A stretch of DNA of 39,927 bases from Pseudomonadota bacterium (GTDB lineage: Bacteria; Myxococcota; Myxococcia; Myxococcales; Myxococcaceae): NCBI GenBank assembly GCA_023426545.1, contig JAFAAN010000003.1, positions 1 to 39,927 of the forward strand. Direction: 5' to 3'. Positions 7,708 through 15,516 of the stretch are shown piece after piece. Position 1 is the stretch's first letter, and each line of letters starts with the position of its first letter. Under the pieces are notes generated by a model. That model searched no databases, was not told the origin of the DNA, and saw only the letters and a program-made list of their open reading frames with translations. A program made the translations under genes and the position numbers.

Positions 7708-8127
7708 GTGGAACAGGGGACCGTTCATCCAGCGCCGCAGACCCACGAAATCGAGCTCCGCGTCGAGGGCACCGGTCTGCCCGCGCTGTTCGAGGAGGCA
7801 GGGTACGCATTGGCCGAGCTCATGCTCGGTGCGGCATTGCCCGAGACGCCCGAGCGTGCCGAGGAGGAGCAGGTGGTCCTCCAGTCGGCCGATATCGAGG
7901 CCCTGCTCGCTCACTGGCTCAATGAGCTCATCTCCCGCTCGCAGGTGAAGCAGCGTGTCTACACATCCGTCGTGGTGGACACGCTCTCCGAGCGGGGACT
8001 GCGTGCGCGCATTCGCGGCATCCAGCCCCCAGCGCTCCGAACCGTGGTGCGGGCCGCGTCGTTCCGTGGCGCGCGCATTCGCGAGCACGACGATGGCTTC
8101 ACCGCCTCCGCGGTGCTCTATGTCTGA
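7708..8127 (+). CDS. Degenerate archease paralogue
   Basis: The product has 139 residues from a GTG at 7708, placed six bases after GGGAGG. It aligns over its whole length with the archease at 2695-3117, at roughly 60% identity by eye, with shared LFEEAGYALAELMLG and EHDDGFTA. It has lost several positions the first copy keeps: the N-terminal His (Q11 here), the FH histidine (FR here) and the C-terminal Asp (AVLYV instead of VVLDV). E14 remains. It may be an inactive or regulatory form, or may act on another partner. It is convergent with the ELWxxDGT gene, with only 16 bases between them. Confidence 0.82.
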   Translation: MEQGTVHPAPQTHEIELRVEGTGLPALFEEAGYALAELMLGAALPETPERAEEEQVVLQSADIEALLAHWLNELISRSQVKQRVYTSVVVDTLSERGLRARIRGIQPPALRTVVRAASFRGARIREHDDGFTASAVLYV

Positions 8128-8143
8128 CGCCCGCCGGAGCGAT

Positions 8144-9589
8144 TCACGGCACTCCGCGAGCGCATTCCGGGGAGGGGCGGAAGGGCAGGGCATAGAGCTC
8201 ACGGCCAGTGCCGCCGTCTTCGGCGGTGAAGAAAACGTCCCAGCCGGAGCGGATGAACCCTTGCGGTGAGCGCGCGCTCCCGGCGGAGATTCTCCGAGTC
8301 CCGGGGCCGGTGCCGTTGCTCAGCCAGGGCTCCGCTTCGCCTCCCGCCGTCGTCGCGCTGAAGAACAGCCAGTCCTGGATGGCCGTCACCTCGGTTGGAG
8401 ACGCACCTTCGGCCCCGGGCACCAGGTCCTTGAAGAGCTTCGTTCCTCGCGACGTGCCGTCGCTCACCCACAGCTCGCGGCCGTGCCTGCCGTCATCCGC
8501 GGCGAAGTAGAGCCGATCTCCGGCCACGGCGAGGAACGTCGGCGCCGAGCCTTCCGAGCCCGGCCGGATGTCCTTCACGCGCCGGGTGCCGGAGACCGTG
8601 CCGTTGCTCACCCACAGCTCCTCGCCCTCCCGTGTGCCCGAGCCAGCGCTGAAGTAGAGCTTGCCGTGCAGCTCCACCATGTCGTGAGGATAGTCGCCCG
8701 GGAAGAATCGCAGCCGGCGCGTGCCCTCGGGGGTGCCATCCGTGACATGGAGGATCGCCTCTCCCTCGTCCGGGTCCACGAGGAAGAAGAGCTTCTTGCC
8801 CACGGATTTCATGTGGAAGATGACCGTGTCCTCGAAGACCTCGAGGAGCGGAGTGAAGTCCGCGCCTCCGTCACCGCGTACCAGCCAGTTCTCCTCTCCC
8901 ACGCTGATGACGAAGTAGAGCGAACCGTCGTGAACGGCGAACCGGCGAGGGAATGCGCTGTCGGGGCCCGGGATGAGATCCGCCACTTCATGGGTGCCTG
9001 CTTCCGTGCCGTCGCTGGTCCACAGCTCGCTCCCGTGCGCGCCATCGGGCCTGGCGGCGGAGAAGTAGAGGCGGCCCTTGTACGCAACCAGGGTCTGGCC
9101 CTCTCCACGCCCCGCAGACATGGGAAGGATGTGCTTCACCAGCGTCGTCCCCTCGCGGGTGCCGTCGCTCGTCCACAGGGCGCGGCCGTTCGCGCCGTCG
9201 TCCGCGATGAAGAAGACCCGGTCCCCGACGCGCGTGAGGTCCGTGGCGCCCGAGCCCTCGCGCCCCCGTGCGATGTCGTCGAGCAGCCGAGTGCCGGGGC
9301 CCTGGGTGCCGCTGCTCGTCCACAGCTCGGCGCCATGGCGGCCGTCGTCCGCGGTGAAGAAGAGCCCTCCGCCGCCGGGGAGCCGCTCGTCGATCGCGGA
9401 ACCCTCGGGGCCGGGCCGGATGTCCGCGAGCCGGCTCGCACCGAGGCCGCAGGGCTCCCACGTCCGGTGGTCGGACGCGTGCCGTGCCGGGCCTGCAACG
9501 GCGGGCCTCGAAATGTCGTCCACCAGAAGTGGCTCACAGCCAACCAGAAGGGGCAGCAGCACCGGGAACGAGCGCCAGGGCATCTTCAT
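8144..9589 (-). CDS. ELWxxDGT-repeat lipoprotein
   Basis: The ATG at 9589 is chosen because GGAG lies six bases upstream and it gives a clean lipoprotein signal peptide (MKMPWRSFPVLLPLLVGC, Cys18). Longer frames reach 9655. The 481-residue product is made of about seven or eight repeats of roughly 45-50 residues. Examples are GAELWTSSGTQGPGTRLL, GRALWTSDGTREGTTLV, GEELWVSNGTVSGTRRV and GRELWVSDGTSRGTKLF, separated by 'RLYFAADDG'-type strands. Such repeats probably form a beta-propeller-like exported domain and are frequent in myxobacteria. No function is known. It is divergent from the dipeptidase-like lipoprotein. Confidence 0.88.
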   Translation of the reverse strand: MKMPWRSFPVLLPLLVGCEPLLVDDISRPAVAGPARHASDHRTWEPCGLGASRLADIRPGPEGSAIDERLPGGGGLFFTADDGRHGAELWTSSGTQGPGTRLLDDIARGREGSGATDLTRVGDRVFFIADDGANGRALWTSDGTREGTTLVKHILPMSAGRGEGQTLVAYKGRLYFSAARPDGAHGSELWTSDGTEAGTHEVADLIPGPDSAFPRRFAVHDGSLYFVISVGEENWLVRGDGGADFTPLLEVFEDTVIFHMKSVGKKLFFLVDPDEGEAILHVTDGTPEGTRRLRFFPGDYPHDMVELHGKLYFSAGSGTREGEELWVSNGTVSGTRRVKDIRPGSEGSAPTFLAVAGDRLYFAADDGRHGRELWVSDGTSRGTKLFKDLVPGAEGASPTEVTAIQDWLFFSATTAGGEAEPWLSNGTGPGTRRISAGSARSPQGFIRSGWDVFFTAEDGGTGRELYALPFRPSPECARGVP

Positions 9590-9828
9590 CTTCGGCTCCG
9601 TGAGGTCGTGACCCATTCGGACCGTCAATCTGTGAGTGGTGGGGGATCGCCCCACCTGCCCTCGGGTCTCGCGAGAGTGTCATGACGCGGTGCTTCGCGC
9701 TGCCTCTCCGTACGCGCGGTTGTAACGCTGGAGGTCACAGCCTGGATGAGGATGCGTGACGTACGTGGCGGAGGGAAACGCATGTGTGGCGCCGCTCCGT
9801 TTTGGTTCCCGAGAAAAAGTTGCAATCA

Positions 9829-9856
9829 TTGAAAAACAAGACTCGGTCCTGATACT
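9829..9856 (+). promoter_or_regulatory. Sigma-70-like promoter for the dipeptidase-like gene
   Basis: TTGAAA (9829-9834) and GATACT (9851-9856) are separated by 16 bases in a locally AT-rich patch, 40 bases before the ATG at 9896. The rest of the 306-base divergent gap (9590-9895) shows nothing else that I can name. Confidence 0.4.
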
Positions 9857-9895
9857 CCCAGAGCACCTCCCCGCGGTACCGGAAAGGTGCACTGT

Positions 9896-11935
9896 ATGCA
9901 GCGATGTATCGGACCTGATCCACGGCGATTCTTGACCCTCTCCCTCGTGACCACCCTGGTGCTGAGCCAGGGATGCCAGCCCACCGAAGAAGACGTGCCC
10001 GCCGAGCAGCCCGCGACGGCCGAGGTCGCGCAAGCCGTCGCCGTTCCGGGCTTCGCGGAAATGCATCACCACATGTTCGCCGAGGAGTCGTTCAGCGGTG
10101 GCTGGTTCCACGGCAAGCACATGGGCGCTCTGGTGAGCTGTGACGGTGGCCTGCCCGAGAGCGACCATGCGCGCGTTCGCATGGACCTGAGCTCCATGTT
10201 GAACGTGTGTCCCAATGCGGGCGGCGTGAACCTGAGCGGCATCCCCGTACTGTCGCAGCTGTTCGGCATCGGCGGCGCGGTGGCGTCGGAGATCATCGGG
10301 CAGGTGGAGGGAACGGAAGGGGATACCGGTCTTCACCTGGGCCGGATGAACGTGCCCACGCAGTGGCCGCGCTGGGACACCATCGCGCATCAGCAGTCCT
10401 GGGAGGGCTGGCTGCGGCAGGCGCACCAGGGCGGCATGTCCCTGGTCACCATCTCCCTGATGAGCAACGAGTTCCTCTGCAAGGCGCTGCCGTACCAGAA
10501 CATCAAGCGGCCCTGCGACGAGATGACGGACGTGGACGTGCAGATCCAGATGGCGCATGACTTCGACGCCCGGACGCCCTGGGCGGAGATTGCGCTGTCG
10601 CCGGCACACGCGCGGCAGATCATCGCCTCCGGCAAGCTGGCGATGGTGCTCTCCATCGAGGCGAGCAAGCTCTTCGGCACCAAGGACTGGCAGGCCGAGC
10701 TCAACCGCGTCTACTCGCTGGGCGTGCGCTCCATCCAGCCCGTGCACCAGCTCGACAACCGCTTTGGCGGCGCGGCGCCCCACAACGCCATCTTCCAGGT
10801 CTCCCAGTTCCTGGAGAACTGCCACATCGATACCGACTGCGGCCTCACGGGCAATGGCTTCACGCTGGGCTTCGACGTGGACGCCAACTGCAAGAACACC
10901 AAGGGCCTCACGGCCGAGGGCAAGGCGCTGGTCGCCGAGATGATGAACAAGGGCATGCTCGTCGACGTGGCGCACATGTCCGAGCGCTCCGTGGACGACA
11001 CCTTCGCCATCGCCCAGGGCCGGAGCTACTACCCCATCTACATCTCGCACGGTCACTTCCGCGAGGTGATGCACCCGGGGCTGGCCGCCAACGAGAAGAC
11101 GACGCCCGCGTCCATCATCCGCTACATCCGCCAGACGGGCGGTATGTTCGGCCTGCGCACCGCGCACGACGAGACGCGTGACTACACGCGCACGCCGGTG
11201 GCCAACAACTGCCAGGGCTCCACGCGCTCGCTGGCGCAGGCGTACGAGTTCGGCCGCATGGGCCTCAAGGTGAACATGGGCTTTGGCGCCGACCTCAACG
11301 GCTTCATCCAGCAGACCCGTCCGCGCTTCGGTGACCACGGTGCGTGCTCGGCCGGCTTCCCCGCGGAGGCGGCGGCCCAGGCGCACCAGCAGCGCGTCTC
11401 CGGTCCGCCGCCGCTGGGCACCGACTTCGACGTCTACGGCCTGGCCCACGTGGGCCTGCTGCCGGATGTCCTGAGAGATTTGAAGCAGCTCGGCGTCAAT
11501 ACGACCGGCCTGGAGGGCTCGGCGGAGACCTTCATCCGCATGTGGGAGCGGGCCACCGGTACGCGCACCGGCATGGCCGATGCCGCGACGAACATCGACG
11601 CCAGTGGCGTGGCGGCCTACGTGCCGAAGGCCACCCGCGAGGCCTCCTATCCTCAGATGTGCGGCCACACCTACGCGCCCGCCTCGAAGCAGCTCAACGA
11701 GAGCTGCCGCTTCGCGCAGGAGTGCGTCAGCGGCGCCTGCAACGCCTTGGACGGCTGCTCGGGTCTGACGGGCAGCTGCATCTGCGACGGTGACGAGGAC
11801 TGCGGCAGCAGCCAGTACTGCGGCTGGGGCCTCAACACCGGCAAGTGCCAGAACAAGAAGGCCAAGGGCGCGCTGTGCGCCAACAACCGGGAGTGCCTGT
11901 CGAACAACTGCCGCTGGACCCTGACCTGCGGCTGA
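9896..11935 (+). CDS. M19 (membrane dipeptidase)-like lipoprotein with Cys-rich tail
   Basis: The start at ATG 9896 has GGAAAGG upstream; a GTG at 9887 is the alternative. The 679-residue product opens with a lipoprotein signal peptide (lipobox LSQGC). The central part is an amidohydrolase of the renal-dipeptidase type: EMHHHMF near the mature N-terminus, MVLSIEASKLF, MLVDVAHMSERSVDD and YPIYISHGHFREV. The family's usual HxD and SHSN positions are altered. The last 80 or so residues are Cys-rich (SCRFAQECVSGAC, CDGDEDCGSSQYC, LCANNRECLSNNC) in the Dickkopf-like pattern common on myxobacterial surface proteins. Dipeptide hydrolysis is possible but not assured. Confidence 0.82.
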   Translation: MQRCIGPDPRRFLTLSLVTTLVLSQGCQPTEEDVPAEQPATAEVAQAVAVPGFAEMHHHMFAEESFSGGWFHGKHMGALVSCDGGLPESDHARVRMDLSSMLNVCPNAGGVNLSGIPVLSQLFGIGGAVASEIIGQVEGTEGDTGLHLGRMNVPTQWPRWDTIAHQQSWEGWLRQAHQGGMSLVTISLMSNEFLCKALPYQNIKRPCDEMTDVDVQIQMAHDFDARTPWAEIALSPAHARQIIASGKLAMVLSIEASKLFGTKDWQAELNRVYSLGVRSIQPVHQLDNRFGGAAPHNAIFQVSQFLENCHIDTDCGLTGNGFTLGFDVDANCKNTKGLTAEGKALVAEMMNKGMLVDVAHMSERSVDDTFAIAQGRSYYPIYISHGHFREVMHPGLAANEKTTPASIIRYIRQTGGMFGLRTAHDETRDYTRTPVANNCQGSTRSLAQAYEFGRMGLKVNMGFGADLNGFIQQTRPRFGDHGACSAGFPAEAAAQAHQQRVSGPPPLGTDFDVYGLAHVGLLPDVLRDLKQLGVNTTGLEGSAETFIRMWERATGTRTGMADAATNIDASGVAAYVPKATREASYPQMCGHTYAPASKQLNESCRFAQECVSGACNALDGCSGLTGSCICDGDEDCGSSQYCGWGLNTGKCQNKKAKGALCANNRECLSNNCRWTLTCG

Positions 11936-11945
11936 TGCGGTCCCT

Positions 11946-11983
11946 CCGGCTCGTGAGCCCTGCGGCTTCGGGGCACGAGCCGG
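11946..11983 (+). terminator. Hairpin 1 after the dipeptidase-like gene
   Basis: CCGGCTCGTG (11946-11955) pairs perfectly with CACGAGCCGG (11974-11983). Part of the loop (CCC/GGG) can extend the stem. It lies 10 bases after the stop codon. There is no clear T-run. Confidence 0.6.
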
Positions 11984-11988
11984 GCTTC

Positions 11989-12027
11989 CCCGTGTCCGCC
12001 CGTCTACTGAACAGGAGCGGACACGGG
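11989..12027 (+). terminator. Hairpin 2, tandem
   Basis: CCCGTGTCCG (11989-11998) pairs perfectly with CGGACACGGG (12018-12027) around a 19-base loop, followed by ACTTCTTCGG. It starts five bases after hairpin 1. Together the pair separates the dipeptidase-like gene from mxcB. Confidence 0.55.
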
Positions 12028-12062
12028 ACTTCTTCGGTCGTTGCCCTGGTGGGATGCCGCAT

Positions 12063-12093
12063 GATATCGAAAATGAGATTCAATATCGATATC
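12063..12093 (+). promoter_or_regulatory. Fur-box-like operator of mxcB in an extended dyad
   Basis: The 19-mer GAAAATGAGATTCAATATC (12069-12087) matches GATAATGATAATCATTATC at 15 of 19 bases. It sits inside a larger perfect inverted repeat, GATATCGA (12063-12070) and TCGATATC (12086-12093), with the same centre at 12078. The site ends one base before the GGAG that serves mxcB, so a bound repressor would cover the promoter or the transcript start. Confidence 0.72.
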
Positions 12094-12103
12094 TGGAGCA
12101 TTC

Positions 12104-12919
12104 GTGACGACGACCACAGAACGTGTCTATCGGCGGGGGCCGTTCCCCGTGAAGTTCCGGCTCCTGGAGGTGAAGCGGGTGACGCGGGTGACGCCGCAGA
12201 TGGTCCGCATCACCCTGGGGGGCGACGAGCTGGCGGGCTTCAACAGCCCGGGCGCGGACGACCACGTGAAGCTGCTGTTCCCAGAGGAAGGCAAGCGCAT
12301 GCCGGTCATTCCCACCGTGACGCCCACGGGACTGGTGCTGAAGGAAGGCGAGCGCAAGCCGGACTCCCGCGACTACACGCCTCGCCGCTATGACGCCGCA
12401 GCGGGTGAGCTCGACATCGACTTCGTGCTGCACGGGACGGGCCCCGCGACGACGTGGGCGAGCAAGGCGCAGGTGGGTGATCTCCTCGCCGTGGGAGGCC
12501 CGCGTGGCTCGACGTACGTGGCACCGGACTTCGACTGGTACCTGCTCGCGGGCGACGCGTCGGCGCTGCCCGCCATCGGCCGGATGCTGGAGGAGCTCCC
12601 GGAAGGGGCTCGCGCCATCGTCTTCTGCGAAGTGCCTGACGCTTCCGAGGAGCAGCGCTTCACCACCCGGGCAAACGCGACGGTGACGTGGTTGCACCGC
12701 AACGGCGCGGAGGCAGGGGCTTCGGACGTGCTCCAGCAGGCCATCCGGGGGCTCGAGTTCCCCCCGGGCGACTACTTCGCGTGGGTGGCGGGTGAGGCGC
12801 ATACGGTGCGCCCCATCAAGGACCATCTGCTGAACGAGCGTGGCGCGAACAAGAGCTGGGTCCGGGTGACGGGCTACTGGAAGCGCGGCACCTCGGACCA
12901 CCACGACTCGAAGGGCTGA
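12104..12919 (+). CDS. mxcB: Siderophore-interacting FAD protein, ferric-myxochelin reductase
   Basis: The product has 271 residues from a GTG at 12104, six bases after GGAG. It belongs to the ViuB/YqjH siderophore-interacting family, cytoplasmic flavoproteins that reduce the ferric chelate and so release iron. Evidence: the FAD-binding motif RDYTPRRY (89-96), HGTGPATTWA (110-119), LLAVGGPRGS and the NAD(P)H-site block WYLLAGDASALPAIGRMLE (from 145), then FAWVAGEA and the C-terminal GYWKRG. The Fur-like site just upstream and convergence with the mxcHKL operon place it in the myxochelin regulon, and the name follows Stigmatella usage as I recall it. Confidence 0.9.
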   Translation: MTTTTERVYRRGPFPVKFRLLEVKRVTRVTPQMVRITLGGDELAGFNSPGADDHVKLLFPEEGKRMPVIPTVTPTGLVLKEGERKPDSRDYTPRRYDAAAGELDIDFVLHGTGPATTWASKAQVGDLLAVGGPRGSTYVAPDFDWYLLAGDASALPAIGRMLEELPEGARAIVFCEVPDASEEQRFTTRANATVTWLHRNGAEAGASDVLQQAIRGLEFPPGDYFAWVAGEAHTVRPIKDHLLNERGANKSWVRVTGYWKRGTSDHHDSKG

Positions 12920-12932
12920 GCCACGGCCCCGG

Positions 12933-12949
12933 GGCGGCCTCAGGCCGCC
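12933..12949. terminator. Shared hairpin between mxcB and mxcL
   Basis: GGCGGCC-TCA-GGCCGCC is a perfect 7-bp stem whose three-base loop is exactly the stop codon of mxcL read on the other strand. It lies 13 bases after the mxcB stop. It could act in both directions, although no T-tract is present. Confidence 0.5.
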
Positions 12950-14211
12950 GCCGGGCGGGTGAGGGAGCGGAGCGCTTCGCCCGCCATCGCGATGGTGTAG
13001 TCGATCTGCTCTTCCGTGTGCGCCGTGGTGAGGAACGTGACGTCGCGGCGCAGCAGGACGCCCCGGCGCGCCATGGCCGCCTGGAAGGGCTGCATCTGCT
13101 TCGCGTGCTCCGCCGGGTCCTTGGCGAAGAGGAAGAACGGAATTGCGTCGTAGCCAATCACGCGCAGCGGCGAGCCCACGGCCTCGGCGTGGGCGTTGAC
13201 GCCCTCGCGCAGCTTGCGGCCCAGCCGGGCCAGGCGCTGGATGTAGGCGCCGTCCTTGTAGCCCTTCAGCACCGCCTCGCACACGTACAGCGACAGCAGC
13301 TCGCCGCCGAAGGTGGTGGACACCTGGAGCTCGCTTAGCCGGCTCAGGTGCTTCGCGGGGCCCGCGATGGCCGACAGCGGCATGCCCGCGGCGAGGCTCT
13401 TGGACAGGGTGACGAAGTCCGCGTGGACGCCGAAGTACTCCTGGCCGCCGCCCACCGCCAGCCGGAAGCCGGTGACGACCTCGTCCAGGGCCAGCAACAC
13501 GTTGTGGGCGGTGCAGGTGGCGCGCACCTGCTGCATGAAGTCCGGGGTGAGGGGGCGGTTGTAGGGCACCGACAGCAGCACCACCGCCAGCTCGCTGGCG
13601 TTCTTCTCGATGCAGGCCAGCAGCGCCGCCTCATCCGGCGGGGTGAAGAGCGGCATGCGGATCGTCAGCGATGCCAGCGCGGCCGGGACGCCCGGCGTGT
13701 CGAACATGAAGTGGTCGTGCCAGCCGTTGTAGCCGACGGTGATGATCTTCTGCTTACCGGTGATGTGGCGCGCCAGCCGCACCGCGGCGGACGTGGCGTC
13801 CGCGCCCGTCTTGAAGAAGCGCACCATCTCCGCACCGGGGATGACGTCCACCAGCGCCTGCGCGGCGGAGACCTCCACGGGGGTGGGCAGCGAGTGGAGG
13901 ACACCCTCCTCCAGGTGCTCGCGGATGGCGTTCACCACGGCGGGGTGGTTGTGGCCCAGCATGTTCGCGCCCAGGCCACCGATGAAGTCGATGTACTCCT
14001 GGCCGTCCGCGTCCTCCACCAGCGCACCCTGGCCCTTGACCAGGAACACGGGGAAGGCGCCGGGCGCGAACATCTCCGGGCGCTTCATCATCGACTGGGT
14101 GACGCCGGGGACCAGCCGCTGCGCCTCGGCGAGGAGCTGGTGGGAGCGGTCGAGCTTCAGCTCGCCCTGGATGGGGCGCGGCAGGGAGGGGTGCTTGGCG
14201 GGGCTATCCAT
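12940..14211 (-). CDS. mxcL: Class III aminotransferase for myxochelin B formation
   Basis: The product has 423 residues from the ATG at 14211, behind AAGGA. It is a PLP enzyme of the glutamate-1-semialdehyde aminotransferase type, with GANMLGHNHPAV, RFFKTGADATSAAVRLAR (from 131), LDEVVTGFR (D243) and VTLSKSLAAGMP with the Schiff-base lysine K271. In the known pathway MxcL transaminates the aldehyde released by the MxcG reductase domain, giving the amine myxochelin B instead of the alcohol myxochelin A. It is the last gene of the minus-strand run mxcH-lipoprotein-mxcK-mxcL, 38 bases after mxcK. The assignment is strengthened by the location and not by sequence alone. Confidence 0.93.
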   Translation of the reverse strand: MDSPAKHPSLPRPIQGELKLDRSHQLLAEAQRLVPGVTQSMMKRPEMFAPGAFPVFLVKGQGALVEDADGQEYIDFIGGLGANMLGHNHPAVVNAIREHLEEGVLHSLPTPVEVSAAQALVDVIPGAEMVRFFKTGADATSAAVRLARHITGKQKIITVGYNGWHDHFMFDTPGVPAALASLTIRMPLFTPPDEAALLACIEKNASELAVVLLSVPYNRPLTPDFMQQVRATCTAHNVLLALDEVVTGFRLAVGGGQEYFGVHADFVTLSKSLAAGMPLSAIAGPAKHLSRLSELQVSTTFGGELLSLYVCEAVLKGYKDGAYIQRLARLGRKLREGVNAHAEAVGSPLRVIGYDAIPFFLFAKDPAEHAKQMQPFQAAMARRGVLLRRDVTFLTTAHTEEQIDYTIAMAGEALRSLTRPAAA

Positions 14212-14249
14212 GGACGTTTCCTTCTGTGATTCGAGACAGGAACTGCGAT

Positions 14250-15476
14250 TCACGGTGGTGTGGGCGCCGCGCTCATCGGGACGGTGCTCCGTCCGAAGGT
14301 CCAGAGGAGGAGGAGCGAGACGGTGGTGACGCTCACGGCGAGCCATCCCGCGAGCCCGAAGCCCACGAGCTCGCCTCCCGGCGCGGTGGCGAGCAGCAGG
14401 CCGCTGGCCGAAGCCGCGATCCCGGAGGCGCCGTCGCTCGCGGCCATGTTCATGGCCATGTACCGCCCGCGCAGAGGCGGCGGCACCCGCGCGGAGATCA
14501 AGGCGATGGTGGGGATGGGGCGCGTGGACGTCACCGACATGAAGAGGACGAACACGGCCATCACCACCGGCAACGGCGAGGCCGGCAGGTGGGTGAAGCC
14601 CAGGTGCGGCACCATGGTGCCGAGGAGCAGCAGCCCGAGCACCCGAGCCGGGCCGTAGTGGTCCACCCACCGCCCCACCTGGCGGGCCGCGAGCAGCGTG
14701 CCGGCTCCCCCCGCGAGGTACACCCACGGCAGGTCGGTCTGCGCCAGCCCGAGGTTCCCGACCATGTACGCGCTCAGGTACGGAATCAGCAGGAAGCTGG
14801 CGAAGGCGACGCTGAAGGTCAGTAGCCAGCCCAGCGAGAAGCCGGGCGTGAACAGCGCGGTGACGGGCGGTCCCTGCCGATCCGGGCCGGACGTGACGTG
14901 CGCATCGAGCCGGGGCAGCACGGCGAGCAAGCCGCACCACAGCACCGCGCCGAGCATGCCGATGACGTAGAACGGCGCGCGCCAGCTCAGCGCATTGGCC
15001 AGTCCCAGGCTCAGGGGGACTCCCGCGACTGCGGAGAGCCCGAGCGACGACATCACGGTGCCAAGGGCCCGGCCACGGCGCTCGCCTGGGACAGCGTCCG
15101 CGAGGATGGACATGATGACGGCGCCCATCAGGCCCGCGCACCCGCCCGCGATGCTCCGGGCCACCAACAGCCACGCGTGGCTCTGCGCCGCGCCGCAGGC
15201 CAGCGTGGCCGCGATGAACCCCCCCAGGATGGCCAGCAACGTGCTTCTGCGGCCAAACCGGTCGATCCAGAAGAGGCCCAGCACGCCCATCACCGCCGAG
15301 GCGAGCGTGTAGGATGACACCAGGGTTCCAAATTGCGTGGCGGACAGGCTGAACAGCCGCATGAACTCGGGCCCCAGCGGCAGGACGATCATGAAGTCCA
15401 ACAGGTGGGTGAACTGCACGCCCGCAAGCAGCAGGACGAGCAGGCGCTCCTGGCGCGATGGAATCGAGGCGGTCAC
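14250..15476 (-). CDS. mxcK: MFS transporter, probable myxochelin exporter
   Basis: The product has 408 residues from a GTG at 15476, six bases after GGAG; the open frame continues upstream to 15581 but would overlap the neighbouring stop. About twelve hydrophobic segments are visible. The loop-2 motif WIDRFGRRS lies between TM2 and TM3, and VGRWVDHYGPAR in the second half is its repeat. The closest type is the drug:H+ antiporter (arabinose-efflux-like) family. Its place between the receptor-lipoprotein pair and mxcL fits the exporter of the finished siderophore, an inference supported by the position of mxcK in related clusters as I recall them. Confidence 0.87.
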   Translation of the reverse strand: MTASIPSRQERLLVLLLAGVQFTHLLDFMIVLPLGPEFMRLFSLSATQFGTLVSSYTLASAVMGVLGLFWIDRFGRRSTLLAILGGFIAATLACGAAQSHAWLLVARSIAGGCAGLMGAVIMSILADAVPGERRGRALGTVMSSLGLSAVAGVPLSLGLANALSWRAPFYVIGMLGAVLWCGLLAVLPRLDAHVTSGPDRQGPPVTALFTPGFSLGWLLTFSVAFASFLLIPYLSAYMVGNLGLAQTDLPWVYLAGGAGTLLAARQVGRWVDHYGPARVLGLLLLGTMVPHLGFTHLPASPLPVVMAVFVLFMSVTSTRPIPTIALISARVPPPLRGRYMAMNMAASDGASGIAASASGLLLATAPGGELVGFGLAGWLAVSVTTVSLLLLWTFGRSTVPMSAAPTPP

Positions 15477-15516
15477 CAAAGGCTCCGGGAGGAGGCGTCG
15501 GCCAGGAGCGAGACGC

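Noticed and set aside
9680..11668. A 662-codon open frame on the minus strand
   Set aside because: It is antisense to the M19-like lipoprotein over its whole length, with His/Arg/Val-rich low-complexity composition typical of reverse-frame shadows in high-GC DNA.
14212..15174. Upstream extension of the mxcL frame
   Set aside because: It overlaps mxcK in another frame. The ATG at 14211 has a ribosome binding site and gives the normal aminotransferase length.
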